The position numbers and the translations under genes were made by a program. The notes below the pieces were generated by a model, which was not told where the DNA came from, did not search any database, and was given only the letters and a program-made list of their open reading frames with translations. A stretch of 64,000 nucleotides of DNA, taken from Rhynchonema sp. JSB1_4 (taxonomy: Eukaryota; Nematoda; Chromadorea; Monhysterida; Xyalidae). This document shows, in pieces, positions 46,768 to 63,203 of the stretch (position 1 is the first letter of the stretch; every line of letters begins with the position of its first letter). The DNA is taken from the NCBI GenBank assembly GCA_030248065.1, contig JASAMV010003339.1, forward strand, positions 39,460 to 103,459, read 5' to 3'.

Positions 46768-47568
46768 CAGTGTAATTCCTGGTCCGGCGCGGCGGTTAGT
46801 GTACCTACTACACCTTTTTTCCGTGCGGCGGTTAGTGTACCGTATTGTCGGAAATAGAACCCGGAGGGTCTATTTTTTCACTGGGGTCATTTTGGGGGGT
46901 TCAATTTATGGGGGGGGGTCAATTATTGGGGGGGTTATATTTTTCATTTGGCCCCCCGACGAAAAAAATCGTTGTTACTGATGCCCATAAAAATGGCTTG
47001 TTTTCGGTATTTTCTAACTTTAATAGCGGCAATTATGCTTAAAAAGCTGTATTCTGTTGTGTACGCAAGCTTAAACAACGTTTGACACAACAACACAGCC
47101 TTACCGTACCACTAATCTGTGGTACGGTGAAGGTTGGGGGTGGGGTTCTATTAATGGGGGGTTCTATTTTTGATTTCGAGCCATTTAGGGGGGGGTTCAA
47201 TTAATGGGGGGTCAATTAATGGGGGTTCTATTTCCGACAATACGGTACCTCCCTGGGGGGAAGGGGGGGGGGAAGACCCAAACCCAGGAAAAAGTCACTT
47301 TTTGAGGTCGAAATTTTGACCGATTTTTGCCCCTTTTTGGAAAAAATTCTCCATAAAAAGGGTATTTTGGCGACTTTTGACATCATTGACCTAAAAATCA
47401 CCCATTCTAGGCCTAAAAATGCCCATTTTAGGCCTAAAAATGCCTATTTTGGGCAAAAATTGAGGCGGTTAGTGTAATTGGCACCGCGGTTAGTGTACTA
47501 TGTACCTTGGTCGCGGCGGTTAGTGTATCTTAGGGGGGACCCCCTCCCTCCCCCCAGGAACTACACTG
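46768..47568. mobile_element. hAT-type element, AGTGTAGTTCCTGG family
   Basis: Ends CAGTGTAATTCCTGG and CCAGGAACTACACTG with a perfect 8-bp duplication GTTGGGGG (46760-46767 and 47569-47576). It carries GCGGCGGTTAGTGTACC units and the family's T-rich core. A second TA-flanked element is inserted at 46840. Confidence 0.85.
46840..47245. mobile_element. TA-flanked 406-bp element, inner copy
   Basis: Complete copy with inverted ends CCGTATTGTCGGAAATAGAA and TA on both sides (46838-46839, 47246-47247). Same family as the outer element 46408-47640, so the family has inserted twice in this nest with a hAT-type insertion in between. Confidence 0.85.
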
Positions 47569-47639
47569 GTTGGGGGTGGGGTTCTATTAATCGGGGGCAA
47601 TTAATGGGGGTTCTATTTTTGATTTCGGGCCATTTGGGT

Positions 47640-49277
47640 GAGGGGGAAGAGGGGAAGACCAATGGTGTAGCAAGGGGGGTGGGGGTCCCCCCTAGGTACA
47701 GTAGGTAAGGTAGGTAGGTTGACGCTTTATCCTGGTTAGGCATGGGGGCAATACCGATTTTTTGACCCAAGCCAATACCCAATACCAGGGCCCACCCCCA
47801 ATACCCAATACCCAACACCTCAAATAGGACCCAACCCAATACTCAGGTTGAGTCCCAATACCCAATACCGACCCTGGCGACCCAATACCCAAAAATTCCA
47901 AACTTTTTTTTAAAAAAATGGGCCTGTTTTGGGTTTTTGATTGAATACTAAGTAAAATATGACTGAATTTCTCATTCTTCTTAACATTGCAGCTAAAAAA
48001 GCGATTTCAAAGGCTAAAAAATTGAAAATTTTTCACCATTTCAGGTATACTGTCATAAAGAACCGTTTTTTATTTTTCGTGAAAAAAAACAGTTTTTTTC
48101 CGAAAAAAACCGTTTTTTTCAAATACTTTTCCAGTACTTAAGAACGTAATTTTGAAAAATATAACGATTTCAGTGCAAAATTTGTTCGAAGTGACGAGAG
48201 TGCCCTTGAAGAGTGTTGAAGTCAGTCGAAAACACTAGGTTTACACGCTTTTTGGCCCATTTTGGGCCTTTTAATTTTTGTGCTCGAGCCAATTTTTCAT
48301 TGAAATTGAAAAACTCATCAGTTTTGCATTACAATTTTTTGGAAAAATTGGAATAAAGCACCGATATTTTTCCGATCAAAAACCGAAAAGGGAACCACGG
48401 AAAAATAAATGGAAAAGTATTCGGGTCTCGGAAAAAACGGTTTTTTTCAAAAAAAACCGTTTTTTTTTCGCCTGCCAGTATAATTTCAGGGCTCTGGAGG
48501 AGAAAAATAGGGCAAAACAGGGGTATTGGGTGGCACCCAATACCTGGAAAAGACCCAATCCAATACCCAATACCAGGCCCACACCCAATACCCAATACCG
48601 GCACCCAATACCTGGTATTGGGTACCCAATACCAGGTATTGGGTATTGGGTGATATTGGGTATTGGGTATTGCCCCCATGCCTAATCCTGGTACAGTAGA
48701 TTGGTCGCCGCCTGGCGGCTGGTACAGTAAGTTGCGATTTTTGGCTCAGAATTCAGACAGAAATGGTATAAAATCAGTGTTTTTCACATCAAGTAGGCGA
48801 AAAATCGCTCGCTACGCGCGAAATTAGCGTGTTAGAGAACATTTTCATCAATATTTCGACCTAAAAAATTTTGTTCCCCCCTAGCTCAGCCGGACAGTAG
48901 GTAGGTAGGTTGCCGCCCCACTTTTTTGGTGGTACAGTTGGTTGCCGCCCCGCCTGGGTAGCTACACCACTGGGGAAGGAAGACCCAAATTCAGGAAAAA
49001 GTCTCTTTTTGAGGTGGAAGATTTGACCTATTTTTGCCCCTTTTTGGAATAAAATTTTTTAGAAAAGGGTATTTTGGTGGCTTTGGACAGCTTTGTCCCA
49101 AAATCACACATTTTGGGCTTAAAAATGCCAATTTTAGGCCTAAAAATGCCTAACCTGAGCAAAAATTGGGGAAATTAGTTTACCCGGAGGAGAAATTAGT
49201 GTGCTAGTACTAGTGTACCTTGGTCGGGGAAATTGGTGCATGGTAGAGGGGGACCCCCTCTTCCAGGAACTACACTG
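47640..49277. mobile_element. hAT-type remnant, AGTGTAGTTCCTGG family, left end missing
   Basis: Family core (CCCAAATTCAGGAAAAAGTC) and right end CCAGGAACTACACTG are present; the left end is lost. It is interrupted from 47660 to 48972 by another hAT-type element. Confidence 0.6.
47660..48972. mobile_element. hAT-type element with CCCAATACC units
   Basis: Ends CAATGGTGTAGCAAGG and GGGTAGCTACACCACTG, close to the common hAT terminus CAGTGGCGTAGC. Arms contain GGTACAGTAGGT and CCCAATACC / GGTATTGGG units in inverted arrangement. The middle has GCTCGCTACGCGCGAAA. Flanking octamers GGGAAGAC and GGGAAGGA match at 6 of 8. Confidence 0.7.
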
Positions 49278-49512
49278 TGGACAAGTACTCATCAGTCATC
49301 AATCACTTACACTTACTTGCCGAATTCGTCAGAAACTTTTGTATTTTTGACACAAAATCCGACTCTATCAGGAAAATAAGTCACTTCATCAGAAGCTTCG
49401 AGTCAGGCCAGGGTGCCCGGCCCGGCCCGAACTAAAAGCCCAAAATCGCCCGGGGTTCTGACACTTTCCATCCACTTGGTTAGTTGATCATTTCAGGTGA
49501 TATTGACATCCA

Positions 49513-52500
49513 ATGAATCTGATTAAACTTTGGCAAGCATCTTCATCTTCCACGTTTCGGTGTCGGCTCAAACAATGGACAACGCGTGCTTTCAGTTCAA
49601 AGTTTCTGTTGTATACAAACTGCACGATATCGGTTTCGCTGTCTATGGGCGGTGACCTGGTGCAACAACAAGGTTGGCTGTCATGTCAGAGTCAGAGATC
49701 AATTCCGAATTCCTGGTTTGGGACTTTATTAATGAATGAATGAGGCGTTGAGGCGTTCTGTTTGGGGCAATGTGGTTCTGAGGGGAGAGTCGAGTCGGGG
49801 TCCCCTTCAAACACACTCTCTCCCTCCGGTATGCTGGCAGACGAAAAAACTTTTTCGGTTTTTTGCCAAGACCCGAATATTTTTGCAATTTTGTACCTTT
49901 TTAAGGAAAACATCGGTGTGTTTCGACCTTATTTTCCCAAAAATCGCGCGCGGATAATACGTATTTTTAGGCGGTCTTCGGCGAAAATTTAGAAAAAGCG
50001 CTGTTTTACCTCATTTTTCGGCCAAAATTCTATCATAAAGCGTTGTTTTGTCTTTTTGAGTGACCAAATTCATACTTCTCACGCTTCCGGTCCCAACCAC
50101 GGATCATACCTCACCTCCCACACATGGAACTGCCACTGCCACTAAACTGTTTATTGGTACTTTATTTTGGCTTTGGCAAGAATTGTGATGCGAAACCGAT
50201 GAGCTTTTTGATGTTGGGAAAAATTGGCTCAAGAACGAAAATTGATGGGCCAAAAGGCTTGTAAAACATGTTTCTGTGGAGTTAGACGCTCTTCGAGAAA
50301 CAACTGCCTACATGAACATATCTTAACCCAAAGTCGTGATATTTTTTTGATTTTACCTCCTTAAGTACTGGAAAAACTATTGGAAGGAACGTTTTTTTTT
50401 CGAAAAAGAGCATTTTTTCCACGAAAGATATAGAACGGTTCTGCCCTCCGGTCAGTGTAGTGGCAGGCAGATGGTTGCAAGGTACCCTTGGGGGGGATGG
50501 ATCCAGATGGTTGCAAGGTACCCCCATACCCAGCCTCCGGGAGGTTGCAAGGTACCCCTGAGGTCCGAAAAAAGGGTGTTTTTTTGCATGCATTATACTG
50601 CAAATTTGGCCGAAAAATTGGTACTTTTCTGCATTTTGGCCGAAAATTTGCCTAAAATACCTATTATATGGAGGTTTGCGCGCGGAGCGCGCGATTTTTG
50701 GGGTTTTGAGGTCGAAAAACACCCATTTTTGCCTATAAAAACCATAAATTGATGGTTGCAAGGTACCCTCCGGGGTGGTTGCAAGGTACCTACCCTTCCC
50801 CCCCCATCCCCCCCAAGGGGTGGTTGCAAGGTACCTACTCCTTAGGGGGGGGGAATCCCCCCATCCCCCCCCCCAGCCACTACACTGCCTCCGGTGGTAC
50901 ACTATGCCCATATTTTCCCAAGGGCAGGGTTACACTATCTCCAATTTTTGCCTAAAATAGACAAGTTTAGGCCCAAGATGGGATTCTTCCCCCAAAATAG
51001 GAGATTTTTGAGTCAATGTCTGTGTTGATAAAAATCGCCAAAACACCTCTTTTATGTAAAAAACTGCAAATATAGGTCAAAATCCTCACAAGTATGCTTG
51101 CAATTTTTTCGGAAAATAGATTTACTGGAAAAAATCATTTTTTCCGAAAAAAAGCCGTTTTTTTCCAATATTTTTCCGAGCCAGATTTGGGCATCGGTCA
51201 AAGTGCTGTACAGCGGTGTCGTTAGGGGGTTGGGGGGTTACCCCCTGGTATGGGGTATGGGAAATCGGCCGGGGGTATGGGAAATTTTTCACTTTTGGAA
51301 CAAGCACCCCTAGGAAATGACTTTTTGACCCCGAGAAGTACCAAAATTGGCCATTTTTCGTCCAAAAATGTCAAAAATCGCTTGCTGCCGCAAGAAAACT
51401 CTGTTTTAAGCACTTTAGCACTTTTAAGCACTTTTGGCACTTTTAGAAGATTTTTCGGGTCATTTTTTTCGAAACCCCCACCCTCGGGTATGGGAAATTG
51501 TTGAGTTTTTGGAGAACCCCCCCTGGTATGGGAAATTTTTGATTTGAGGGGGTATGTATGGAAATTTCCCGAAAATTGGGCTGGGTATGGGAAAATTTCG
51601 ATTTCTCAACGACACCACTTGTGCTGTATATGCAGAGCGCTAAAATGGTGCATGAAAGGTAATCGTGTTGAGAAAGTGCGAATTGGAAGACACTTGAAAA
51701 AGTATGTTTCTGCAATAAAAATAGGGCTTTTCCTACAATTTTGACACCTTTAAAGGAAAAAAGCCGTTTTTTTCACCAGCTACTATGTTCACAACCACAA
51801 GTGACTTTTTGAGTCTTCCGGTTCCCTCTCGAGGGTACGCTATCTCCCCCTCCCAAAAAGGGAGGATCCGCTATCTCCCCCCGAACCAGGGGAAGAGAGA
51901 CAGCGTTCTATTTCAGAGTTGTCAATCAAACTGGGCAGCTAATTGTCGGGCCGGGCCGTCTTTAAAAAGTCATTGATTCATCTTTTGTTCCCTGGTAGAT
52001 TCGGCCTTGGTTTCCTGTCAGGGTTAAGCTCCGACGACTTCATTAGATCACGTCAAATTAAGATAGTGAACAAGGTGCCACAACAGTTATCGATGATTTC
52101 AGTAAAAATTGTGCGCGGCATTGCGAAAGGCAGTGATGTAACTCGAACCAAGCGGATGGGAGCGGCCGGCCTTGCCATGGGTGTCTTATGTCATTATTGG
52201 TATATTTGGCTCGACAGACGCTTCGTGGGCAGACATTTCTCTGGTTCGTTCTGCTGGTTTGCGTCGTACTGTTGTCGTGTGATTCAAGTTTGCTGTGCAT
52301 GTCATGTCACAGTTCTCAATTATGTCAGTCATCGCGAAGAAGGTGGTTGCCGATCAATTAATCCTGTCGCCGGTTATGTGGCTGATGACATTCGGCTTGT
52401 TGTCGATGCTCAAGCGGGAGAACTTTGCTGAGTTCCAGCAACACGTTTCAACTGCAGGTTTGCTTCATTCTGCGCACCTCGCTGGGGTGCTTTCGCTCAC

Positions 52501-52727
52501 TTTTGAACCATCTGTGTTTTTTCACAGGTACCCAAATCTACCTCACTGAATGGCTGGTTTGGCCGCCGGCTCAAGCTGTCAATTTCTACTTCCTACCCAC
52601 CAAATACCGAGTGCTTTACGACAATTGTGTGTCATTTATGTTCGACTGGTACACGTCATATGTGATACACGATCATTATAATGTTGATCATGTTGAGGAT
52701 GGTGTTTCAAGACGGGATATCGATTGA
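49513..52727 (+). CDS. Mpv17/PMP22-family protein, MPV17L2-like
   Basis: Small multi-pass organelle membrane protein. Exons 49513-49672, 52103-52243, 52329-52457 and 52528-52727 join in phase to 209 aa (human MPV17L2 has 206). The N-terminus is Ser/Arg/Lys-rich without acidic residues (WQASSSSTFRCRLKQW), like a mitochondrial targeting sequence. Then come FLLYTNCTISVSLSMGGDLV, GVLCHYWYIWLDRRFVGR, VVADQLILSPVMW and the family signature EWLVWPPAQAVNFYFLPTKY. In vertebrates MPV17L2 supports mitochondrial ribosome assembly and translation; that role is inferred only. Intron 1 spans 2.4 kb and is packed with hAT-type elements. Confidence 0.9.
50453..50887. mobile_element. hAT-type element, GGTTGCAAGGTACC family, copy 2
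   Basis: Ends CAGTGTAGTGGCAGG and CCAGCCACTACACTG, with a perfect 8-bp duplication CCTCCGGT (50445-50452 and 50888-50895). Closely matches 18834-19218, including the central TTTGCGCGCGGAGCGCGCGA. It lies in MPV17L2-like intron 1. Confidence 0.9.
51211..51620. mobile_element. hAT-type element with GGTATGGGAAAT units
   Basis: Ends CAGCGGTGTCGTTAG and CAACGACACCACTT with a perfect 8-bp duplication GTGCTGTA (51203-51210 and 51621-51628). Arms repeat GGTATGGGAAAT. In MPV17L2-like intron 1. Confidence 0.85.
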
Positions 52728-53495
52728 TTTCGGATCAAATAAATCGAAGGGTTTTTATGTTTTTGCAAAACCTGGGTGCCAGAAATACCCACTCGAGTGT
52801 TTTGTGACTCAAGGCTGTGCCTTTATTGTCAGATTCTTCAAATTAGTCAAAGTTTTACAAGCGTGTTGTTGTTTTGTAGCGAGCGCGTTAGTTTACTTTT
52901 GTGTACATTTAAGAATTACGCTGGTCTTTTATATTTTCCCTGTCATTTTTTGAATTTTGCTTTTATGAGATTCAGATGCTTGATTATTTGGTCGGTGATG
53001 CACTGCTATTTTGTGGGGGTTTGCTGCGCGTAACCGCAACTGCGGGAATGCAAATCCTCACGTTGGAGCGTGTTTCTCATTCAAAATGCATTGAGAGTTG
53101 TACAACTGTGATTCAATGATGTGCATAAATAACAATGGTATAATACTTGTTGCACCTGCGCGTTGTTTCTTATTGGGCTCAATCAGACAGCGGTTTTTGC
53201 CGTGAACCATTCCGTCGTTATCTCATTTTATGATTGATCTTACGTGCGTTTGCGCATGGTAATGCAACCGACAGTCGGTGCTTGCTTTCGTTGGTAGGGA
53301 GGGGCGTTGTTAGGCAGCAATGTTTCATCGTAACGGTTTGTATATTTTGTCCCGCTCGGCGCACCATGTATTTTACCAGTGCCTGCGTCAAAACAAATTT
53401 TTCCGGTCGTTGTTGATGTTTCCATTTTGTTGCGCGCGTTTGTTCAGGTCGTATTTTCATCGTTTGATTTCAAGTGATTCATTTTCCAGTCAACC
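52728..53495. other. MPV17L2-like to RSPRY1-like intergenic
   Basis: Contains the MPV17L2-like 3' UTR (a possible AATAAA near 52738) and the RSPRY1-like 5' region. No further gene was recognised. Confidence 0.5.
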
Positions 53496-57343
<3,848 letters not shown>

Positions 57344-58356
57344 TCGCACTATTTTTTATGTACACTAATCAGGGTAAATATACACACTGAGTGAGTACAC
57401 AAGCGAGTGGCACTCTGCATATGGTATGTATCACTGTTGTATTATACATTCTGGTGTTCTTATTGTTTTAGAACGAAAAGCAGTCAAGCCAAATTCATTG
57501 CGGTGTCACTGTACTACGCAGTAGTGTAGTTGCGTTTGCGAATTGCATTTCTTTTGAATTTGCCGTTTGTTTGTCCAGTTTTTCGTTTATATGATGTTTT
57601 GTTTTTTGTTTCTATGAATGTTCCGATCCCGACTGAACTTTACCCGTGCTTCACACACGCGCACCTGTGATCTTTATGTGTTTTAACTCCGTCAGAATTT
57701 GCTGTTTTGCTTGGCCAGTGTGTAAAATTTAGTGTTTGTTACTTAAAAACATTGTTAGCATTATGTACTTAAAACAAGAATGTGTAGCTGTATAAATTAA
57801 CATGAAAGTGTCTGTTGTATCCTTATCTTTTCGCTCTTTTTGTGCATCCCTGGTTGTTCACCAAGAAATCTTCATATTTTTCTGTGAATTTGCCTAGCAG
57901 ATAATTTTTGTCCCTTGATGACCACACACTTGTGTATTATTGAGTGATGCTCACTTTGTATATAATGCGCAGTTCTTCAATAACATAAAAGTTATATCAT
58001 ATTCATATAAACGAGCGCACGTTTTTGTGAGTGATATTTTTTGCCAAAACAATGGTAGGTCAGAACCATGGAATGGATGTATTGTACAAAATATAATACT
58101 ATGATTCACCAAAGTTATGCTGAGGCGAGTTTCAGCCAGTTGCACAGTTAGCTGCGTTGGTTTGATCAATAAAGATTTGGATATAAAGCATAGTGTTTGT
58201 TGGTTTTGTGGCAAAGAGCCGTTCTGACGGACTGTTCAGTTGGGCAGTACATTATGGACAACCGATCATTCCCTAAAAGCTCATATTCAGCTCAATTTCT
58301 CTGTGTGGCAGATGTGATTCTCAACAATCGATATCATTGAGCCAAACCACAGCACG
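57344..58356. other. RSPRY1-like to SLC38A10-like intergenic
   Basis: T-rich sequence with TGTTTTGTTTTTTG runs, presumably the 3' UTR of the RSPRY1-like gene and the promoter of the transporter. No coding segment was recognised. Confidence 0.5.
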
Positions 58357-61300
58357 ATGTCGGCTTCGACCAACGAAGCCAAATGGCCGTTGATCGTCAA
58401 TCTGTGCAATTGTATCATCGGGGTCAGTGTGCTCACCATGCCGTTTTGTTTGCAACAGGTTGGCTTGATGTGCATTCCTTTCTTTTCATCCCAAAACAGT
58501 GAGGAATTGTTCCTAATGTACATAGCAGTAAGTCTTTCATTCCATTCGTGGAACATACAGTAAGCGCTTTGTTTTGTGCACATCGGTTCTGTGTGCACAG
58601 AGCACACCCATGGCGATGAAAAGACGTTGATGCTCGGCTGATGTTTCACTCCGCCATCCATGGAAATTTCATGAATATAGTTCAGTGCAGACATGATTAT
58701 TACAATTTGAGTACTCACTTGGTAATGTTCATTGTGTGTTTTCCTGTGCGGCGTACTTCTGAGCTGTATCATACTGCTGTCAAGCAACCTGCTCACGCGA
58801 GTCACCTGCCATTTGCTAGTCAAAGCTGCACACCTGGCCAGAAGACGCAGTTACGAGTTCTTGGCACTAACGGTTTACGGTTGGTTCGCGTTTTGCTATT
58901 GGACACGTCTGATTATGATGAGATGGAGAAATGGCAAATGTGGGGGGGGGCGACGTGGTTGGTTACCCAGGATCGGGACTTCTGTACAAACCCAGATTAT
59001 GAAATGAACACAATCAATACAATATACACTTTGTTTTCAACAGCAGATCAAACCAAGTAATCAAGTATGCGGTACAAATTGAAAAAACACCAGTAAACAC
59101 CATGATCCAAAATAGTTTCTGTCGCTGTTGAGCTCATCACAACAAACAGCATGATCTATACATCCAGATTTCACCGATAAGGTATTGAGTAAACATATCA
59201 GCACACTTTTCCTGAGCCGTTTTCTTGGAAAATCGTAAAATTTTCCCATCTGAAGTTGCATTTAGGAACCGCTTTATGGATGACAATGTGTTGCAATTGC
59301 AAATATACATCACTATTCACATGAATGACTGACAATACAAGATGTCACATAAACAAAAAGATATAACGAAAGCACTTTCTTGCTACACAAAATTTCAACT
59401 ATGAAGCCCCAATGCTAGTCAATGGCCTATTATTCTAGGGAACAGAGTTGGATATGCCGGCGATTTACACCAGGCGTAATAAATGAACCTCTGACACATT
59501 TCATTTACTCGTTCTGATGTTATTGTAATAACAGTTGATTGGTTGGAATAGACTTGATTCTGAACGCATAATTTTGCTTTTATCAGATAGACTACAGAAC
59601 GATGTTTGTTGGTAACAAAAACAAATTAAAATTCTAAGCAATGAATAATGAATGATGAGCGGTGACGTAGCAAATTTTAGTTGGCATGACCCATCCTTAG
59701 TTTCCTTTACGAACCAGGGTGACTTGTTTTTCTCAACCGACATTGTATTTCCGCATCAACACAGGGCCAACAGCCAAGATGTGCGTTGAGCTGTTGATGG
59801 TGATGTTCCTGATGTCCACATTGTGCGCATTCTGGGTGGTGATCGGTGATCTCGGGCCACATGCGTCAATGTACTTGGGCGCACTTGGACGTGTGCCAAC
59901 CATGCTCATATTCGCTGCGTTAGTTGTCAATTTGTCGCTTCTATACTTGTTGTAGTTGGCTCACGGCCACATGCCCGCTGTGTTTAAACTTTGAAAGTTC
60001 GCAATGTGTGCATCTCGTTCAAAAAGTTTTGATCATGCATGAGCACACAAAAGATTCATTACAACACCTGCGGTCCGTAACTTTTCTTTAGATTTGTGAT
60101 CGTGCCACTGAGCTTTCTGCGCAACATGGAGAGTCTGAGCAACGTCAGTTCAATGGCAGTGATATTCTACGGATTCTTTGTGGTCAGATTGGCATTTGTC
60201 TCGTTGCCACGATTGCTCACTATGGAGTGGTGGTACAGGGTCGGTTGTTGTTGCTACTGTGTTTTTTTGTACCCCCAAATCGTGACGAAATCTAAATGCA
60301 TCGTTTAATGGCGCATGGTCACTTGTTAGTGAAACATTAGGCGTTTGCACACGAACTAGCTGTGATGAAAACACGATTCAATATGATTTGCTCGAAATTA
60401 CTACGCCACCGGCGGAAGAGCACTGACGTGTCAATAACATCATCTGTGTTGCAGGTGAACTGGTGGCGCCCCGAAGGTGCCTTGCAATGTCTGCCCATCT
60501 TCGCGCTGTCACTGTCGTGTCAAACGCAGCTGTTCAGCATGTACGATTGTATGAACGAACCCAGTCCCCTCAAGCTTGATGCTGTCGTCGCCGGCGCTGT
60601 CAATCTCTGCTCAGTTGTATATATTTTTGTGAGTTTCTCGGGGGCTATTTTAAGTTAGAAAATGCCAGGAAGACAGTCTTGTCAGCGTGGAAAGTGCTGA
60701 TGTCTCACAGATAAGAGATCATCAGTTTGATTTCCAGCAGTTGGTTTCACTGTGCAGGAGAGTCAAATCATTGAAAAGTGGGGAGCTCAAGTATTCCAGG
60801 TCGGTTTCTTCGGCTACGTGGCGTTCTACGACCAAATGATTGCCGGTGACATTCTGACGCATCTGCAGCCGACTTTCCTCACTCAAATGACTCGATGTGG
60901 CTTTCTGCTATCGGTGGCCGTGGGATTTCCGTTGATGTTGTTTCCATGTCGCAATGCTATTTATACGATGCTATTTAGAACGGTGTGTTCGAGAAGTTTA
61001 GTTCGTTGTTTCGATTTCTTCGGTAACGACAATGTGACAAATTATCCGCAGTTTTATGCACGCGTAAGTTGTTCTGGCGTCAATCATCAGCATTGTTGCA
61101 CATTGCACAAATCTCGCACTTTGTTTTTTGTCGATCCAACTGTTGGCTGATGTTTCAAGGCAGAATGAATACGAATATAAAACATTGACACTCCGATCCC
61201 TGATAAGGTCAATTGGATAAATTACCAAAATAAACCAAACGTGTTCAATATTACTAAAACATGCATTGCGCAACAAGATGAGATTTATTTGCACGTTCAG

Positions 61301-63203
61301 ACGCCGCCGTCAGCCACGAACGACCTGACCGTTGCGATCATCCCCGAAACGCCCTTCCGTGTACTCACTATATCCCTGCTGAGCACCACCATCGTTACCG
61401 CTGTGTTCATTCCGAATGGTTGGTGCGGTTTTGTCCATTTCGTCCATTTTTATCCATTTGTAAACTACAGCGTGATGTTTGTTTTAAGTCGAATTCGTGC
61501 TGGGAATCACCGGTTCGCTGATTGGCTCGACCATATGCATCATTCTGCCGGCAGCACTCTATCTGCAGGTCGCACCCGAACATCACTTTTATAGCCGTCT
61601 ACTGTCGCAGGTGCGATCTTTGTAAAAAATATTTCCCAATTAGATTCACTGTCAAGTTTGTGTTTTGTTTTCATGTGACGAAAAATACGTCTTGAACCAA
61701 GTGACACAAATTTGTTTGACCATTAACAGGCGTGCGTTTTCATCGGTGTCTTTATGCTTGTCGTGTGCACGTACGTGACGTTGATGGCTCCCAGACACGA
61801 ACCACAGGAGCCACCGCCAGTGGTCGTCGATAGATTGAAGGAGGAAACGATACCACCGGTCAAGATTCTGGATGTGATCAATAATGGTCAGTTTTTGCTA
61901 TTGATAGCTCATTTACTTATGTATTTCGATGCACAGTGCGAAGGGTTGTCACGTGAAACATCAGCGTTTCCGGTCACATAATTTGGATTCGCAACACCCA
62001 TTTTTGGTATTTCGATCAACAAACTGCCATACTTAATTACACCGCTGCAAGTCGACTAGCTTCTATTTTACAGGGTCGAAGACGATGGCAGTGCCTGCAA
62101 TGGACAGCGATTCGGTTGCTGCCAAGTCCACACCCGTTGCACCGGTCGAAGCAGTACAGGGTGCAAAGGTGGATCAGACCAAAGCACCAGTTGACGTGAA
62201 AGATGCGGCAGCGAGAATCGAATCGCAAAACGAAGCAGACACACAACACAAAACTGATGATAAAAAACTGAAACCAGGCGAAAGTGACAAAGAGGGTGAA
62301 AAAGTGGAACCGCCGTTGCCGCAAGAACCACCAAAATCACCGGAGAAGAACCAAGCAGTGACACAAGCAAGTGATGTAAAGAAAGACGAAAAACAGGTTC
62401 AGTACACATATCCTACTGCTTTTCTTTATTTTATTTACTCAGTTCCAGCATCGATTCTTACGTTGAGTTTCACTTGCCTTGTCACCGTCGAGTGGAAGTG
62501 AAACATCAGTCACCGTAAAAAAGACCACCAGAATCACTTTCAGCCTGACGAGGTCAAAGCCGTGGACGGTGCTCGTGCCATCGACAAACGTAACGTTGAC
62601 CTGCCACCGGTTATTGAACAACACAAAGACAACAACAACAACAACGTTGTGGTGAACAACAATACAACAACGACACTGGCGCCGCAGGAAGCTGTTGAAA
62701 TATTGAATGAGTTGAAGAAGCAACGTGCCGAACAAGAAAAGTTGTTGTTGGAGCAAAAGGAGATTATCGCTGATTTGAAACACCACCACGATGGTTGGTT
62801 GGTCAAAATTTCTTCAATAGCTTTGTGTGATTTTTTGCGATGTTGCGAACCGATGGGCAGAATGTGTGGCAATTTCCGCGCCTGGTGAAACATCAACAGG
62901 CTGCAGGGAGATCAACGACTGTCTTAGTAACATGACAATTCTTATTGTGTTGAAAACTAACAGTATCACGTGTGCATTGCAGGCCATCACGAAGAAGGCA
63001 AACCATTCGTGGCCAAACTCAACAACAGTCGTGCTAACGAAGGTAGCAGCAGCACAACACGAAAACAACGACCGATAACTGTTGGTGAACCGTCGGTGGC
63101 TGGGGGTGCACCCGGCAGGGATATGGGAAATCGCCACACAGTTGGGGACAGAGACTCAGAAAAGATTGCCGATCAAAAACGACTCGTCCCCAACAATCTG
63201 TAG
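58357..63203 (+). CDS. amino-acid transporter, SLC38A10 type, 12 exons
   Basis: Sodium-coupled neutral amino acid transporter-like membrane protein (APC fold, SLC38 family). Exons: 58357-58458, 58747-58879, 59765-59918, 60092-60239, 60455-60628, 60800-61063, 61301-61418, 61499-61610, 61740-61886, 62074-62396, 62544-62793, 62983-63203. Hallmarks are CIIGVSVLTMPFC in TM1, AFWVVIGDLGPHAS, PIFALSLSCQTQLFSMYD, VGFFGYVAFYDQMIAGDIL, SVAVGFPLMLFPCRNAIYT and LGITGSLIG. As in SLC38A10, a long hydrophilic tail follows: Lys/Glu/Pro-rich, an Asn-repeat stretch, then a coiled coil (ILNELKKQRAEQEKLLLEQK). The junction before CGVLL lacks an AG acceptor. Decamers lie in introns at 58639, 61148, 61954, 62499 and 62886. 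Confidence 0.93.

Larger units (their letters stand above)
46408..47640. mobile_element. TA-flanked element, outer copy, right end missing
   Basis: Starts TA|CCGTATTGTCGGAAATAGAA and matches the inner copy at 46840-47245 through its G-rich and T-rich parts, including TTGTTTTCGGTATTTTCTAA and ACACAACAACA. It is interrupted at 46768 by a hAT-type element and resumes at 47569; its right end is not found. Confidence 0.7.

Noticed and set aside
50282..50911. 209-codon minus-strand open frame
   Set aside because: Lies across a hAT-type element; composition reflects its tandem arm units, and the similar element at 18834 gives similar frames.
62540..62896. Minus-strand frame with TTG-rich repeats
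   Set aside because: Complement of the Asn-repeat and coiled-coil exon of the SLC38A10-like gene.
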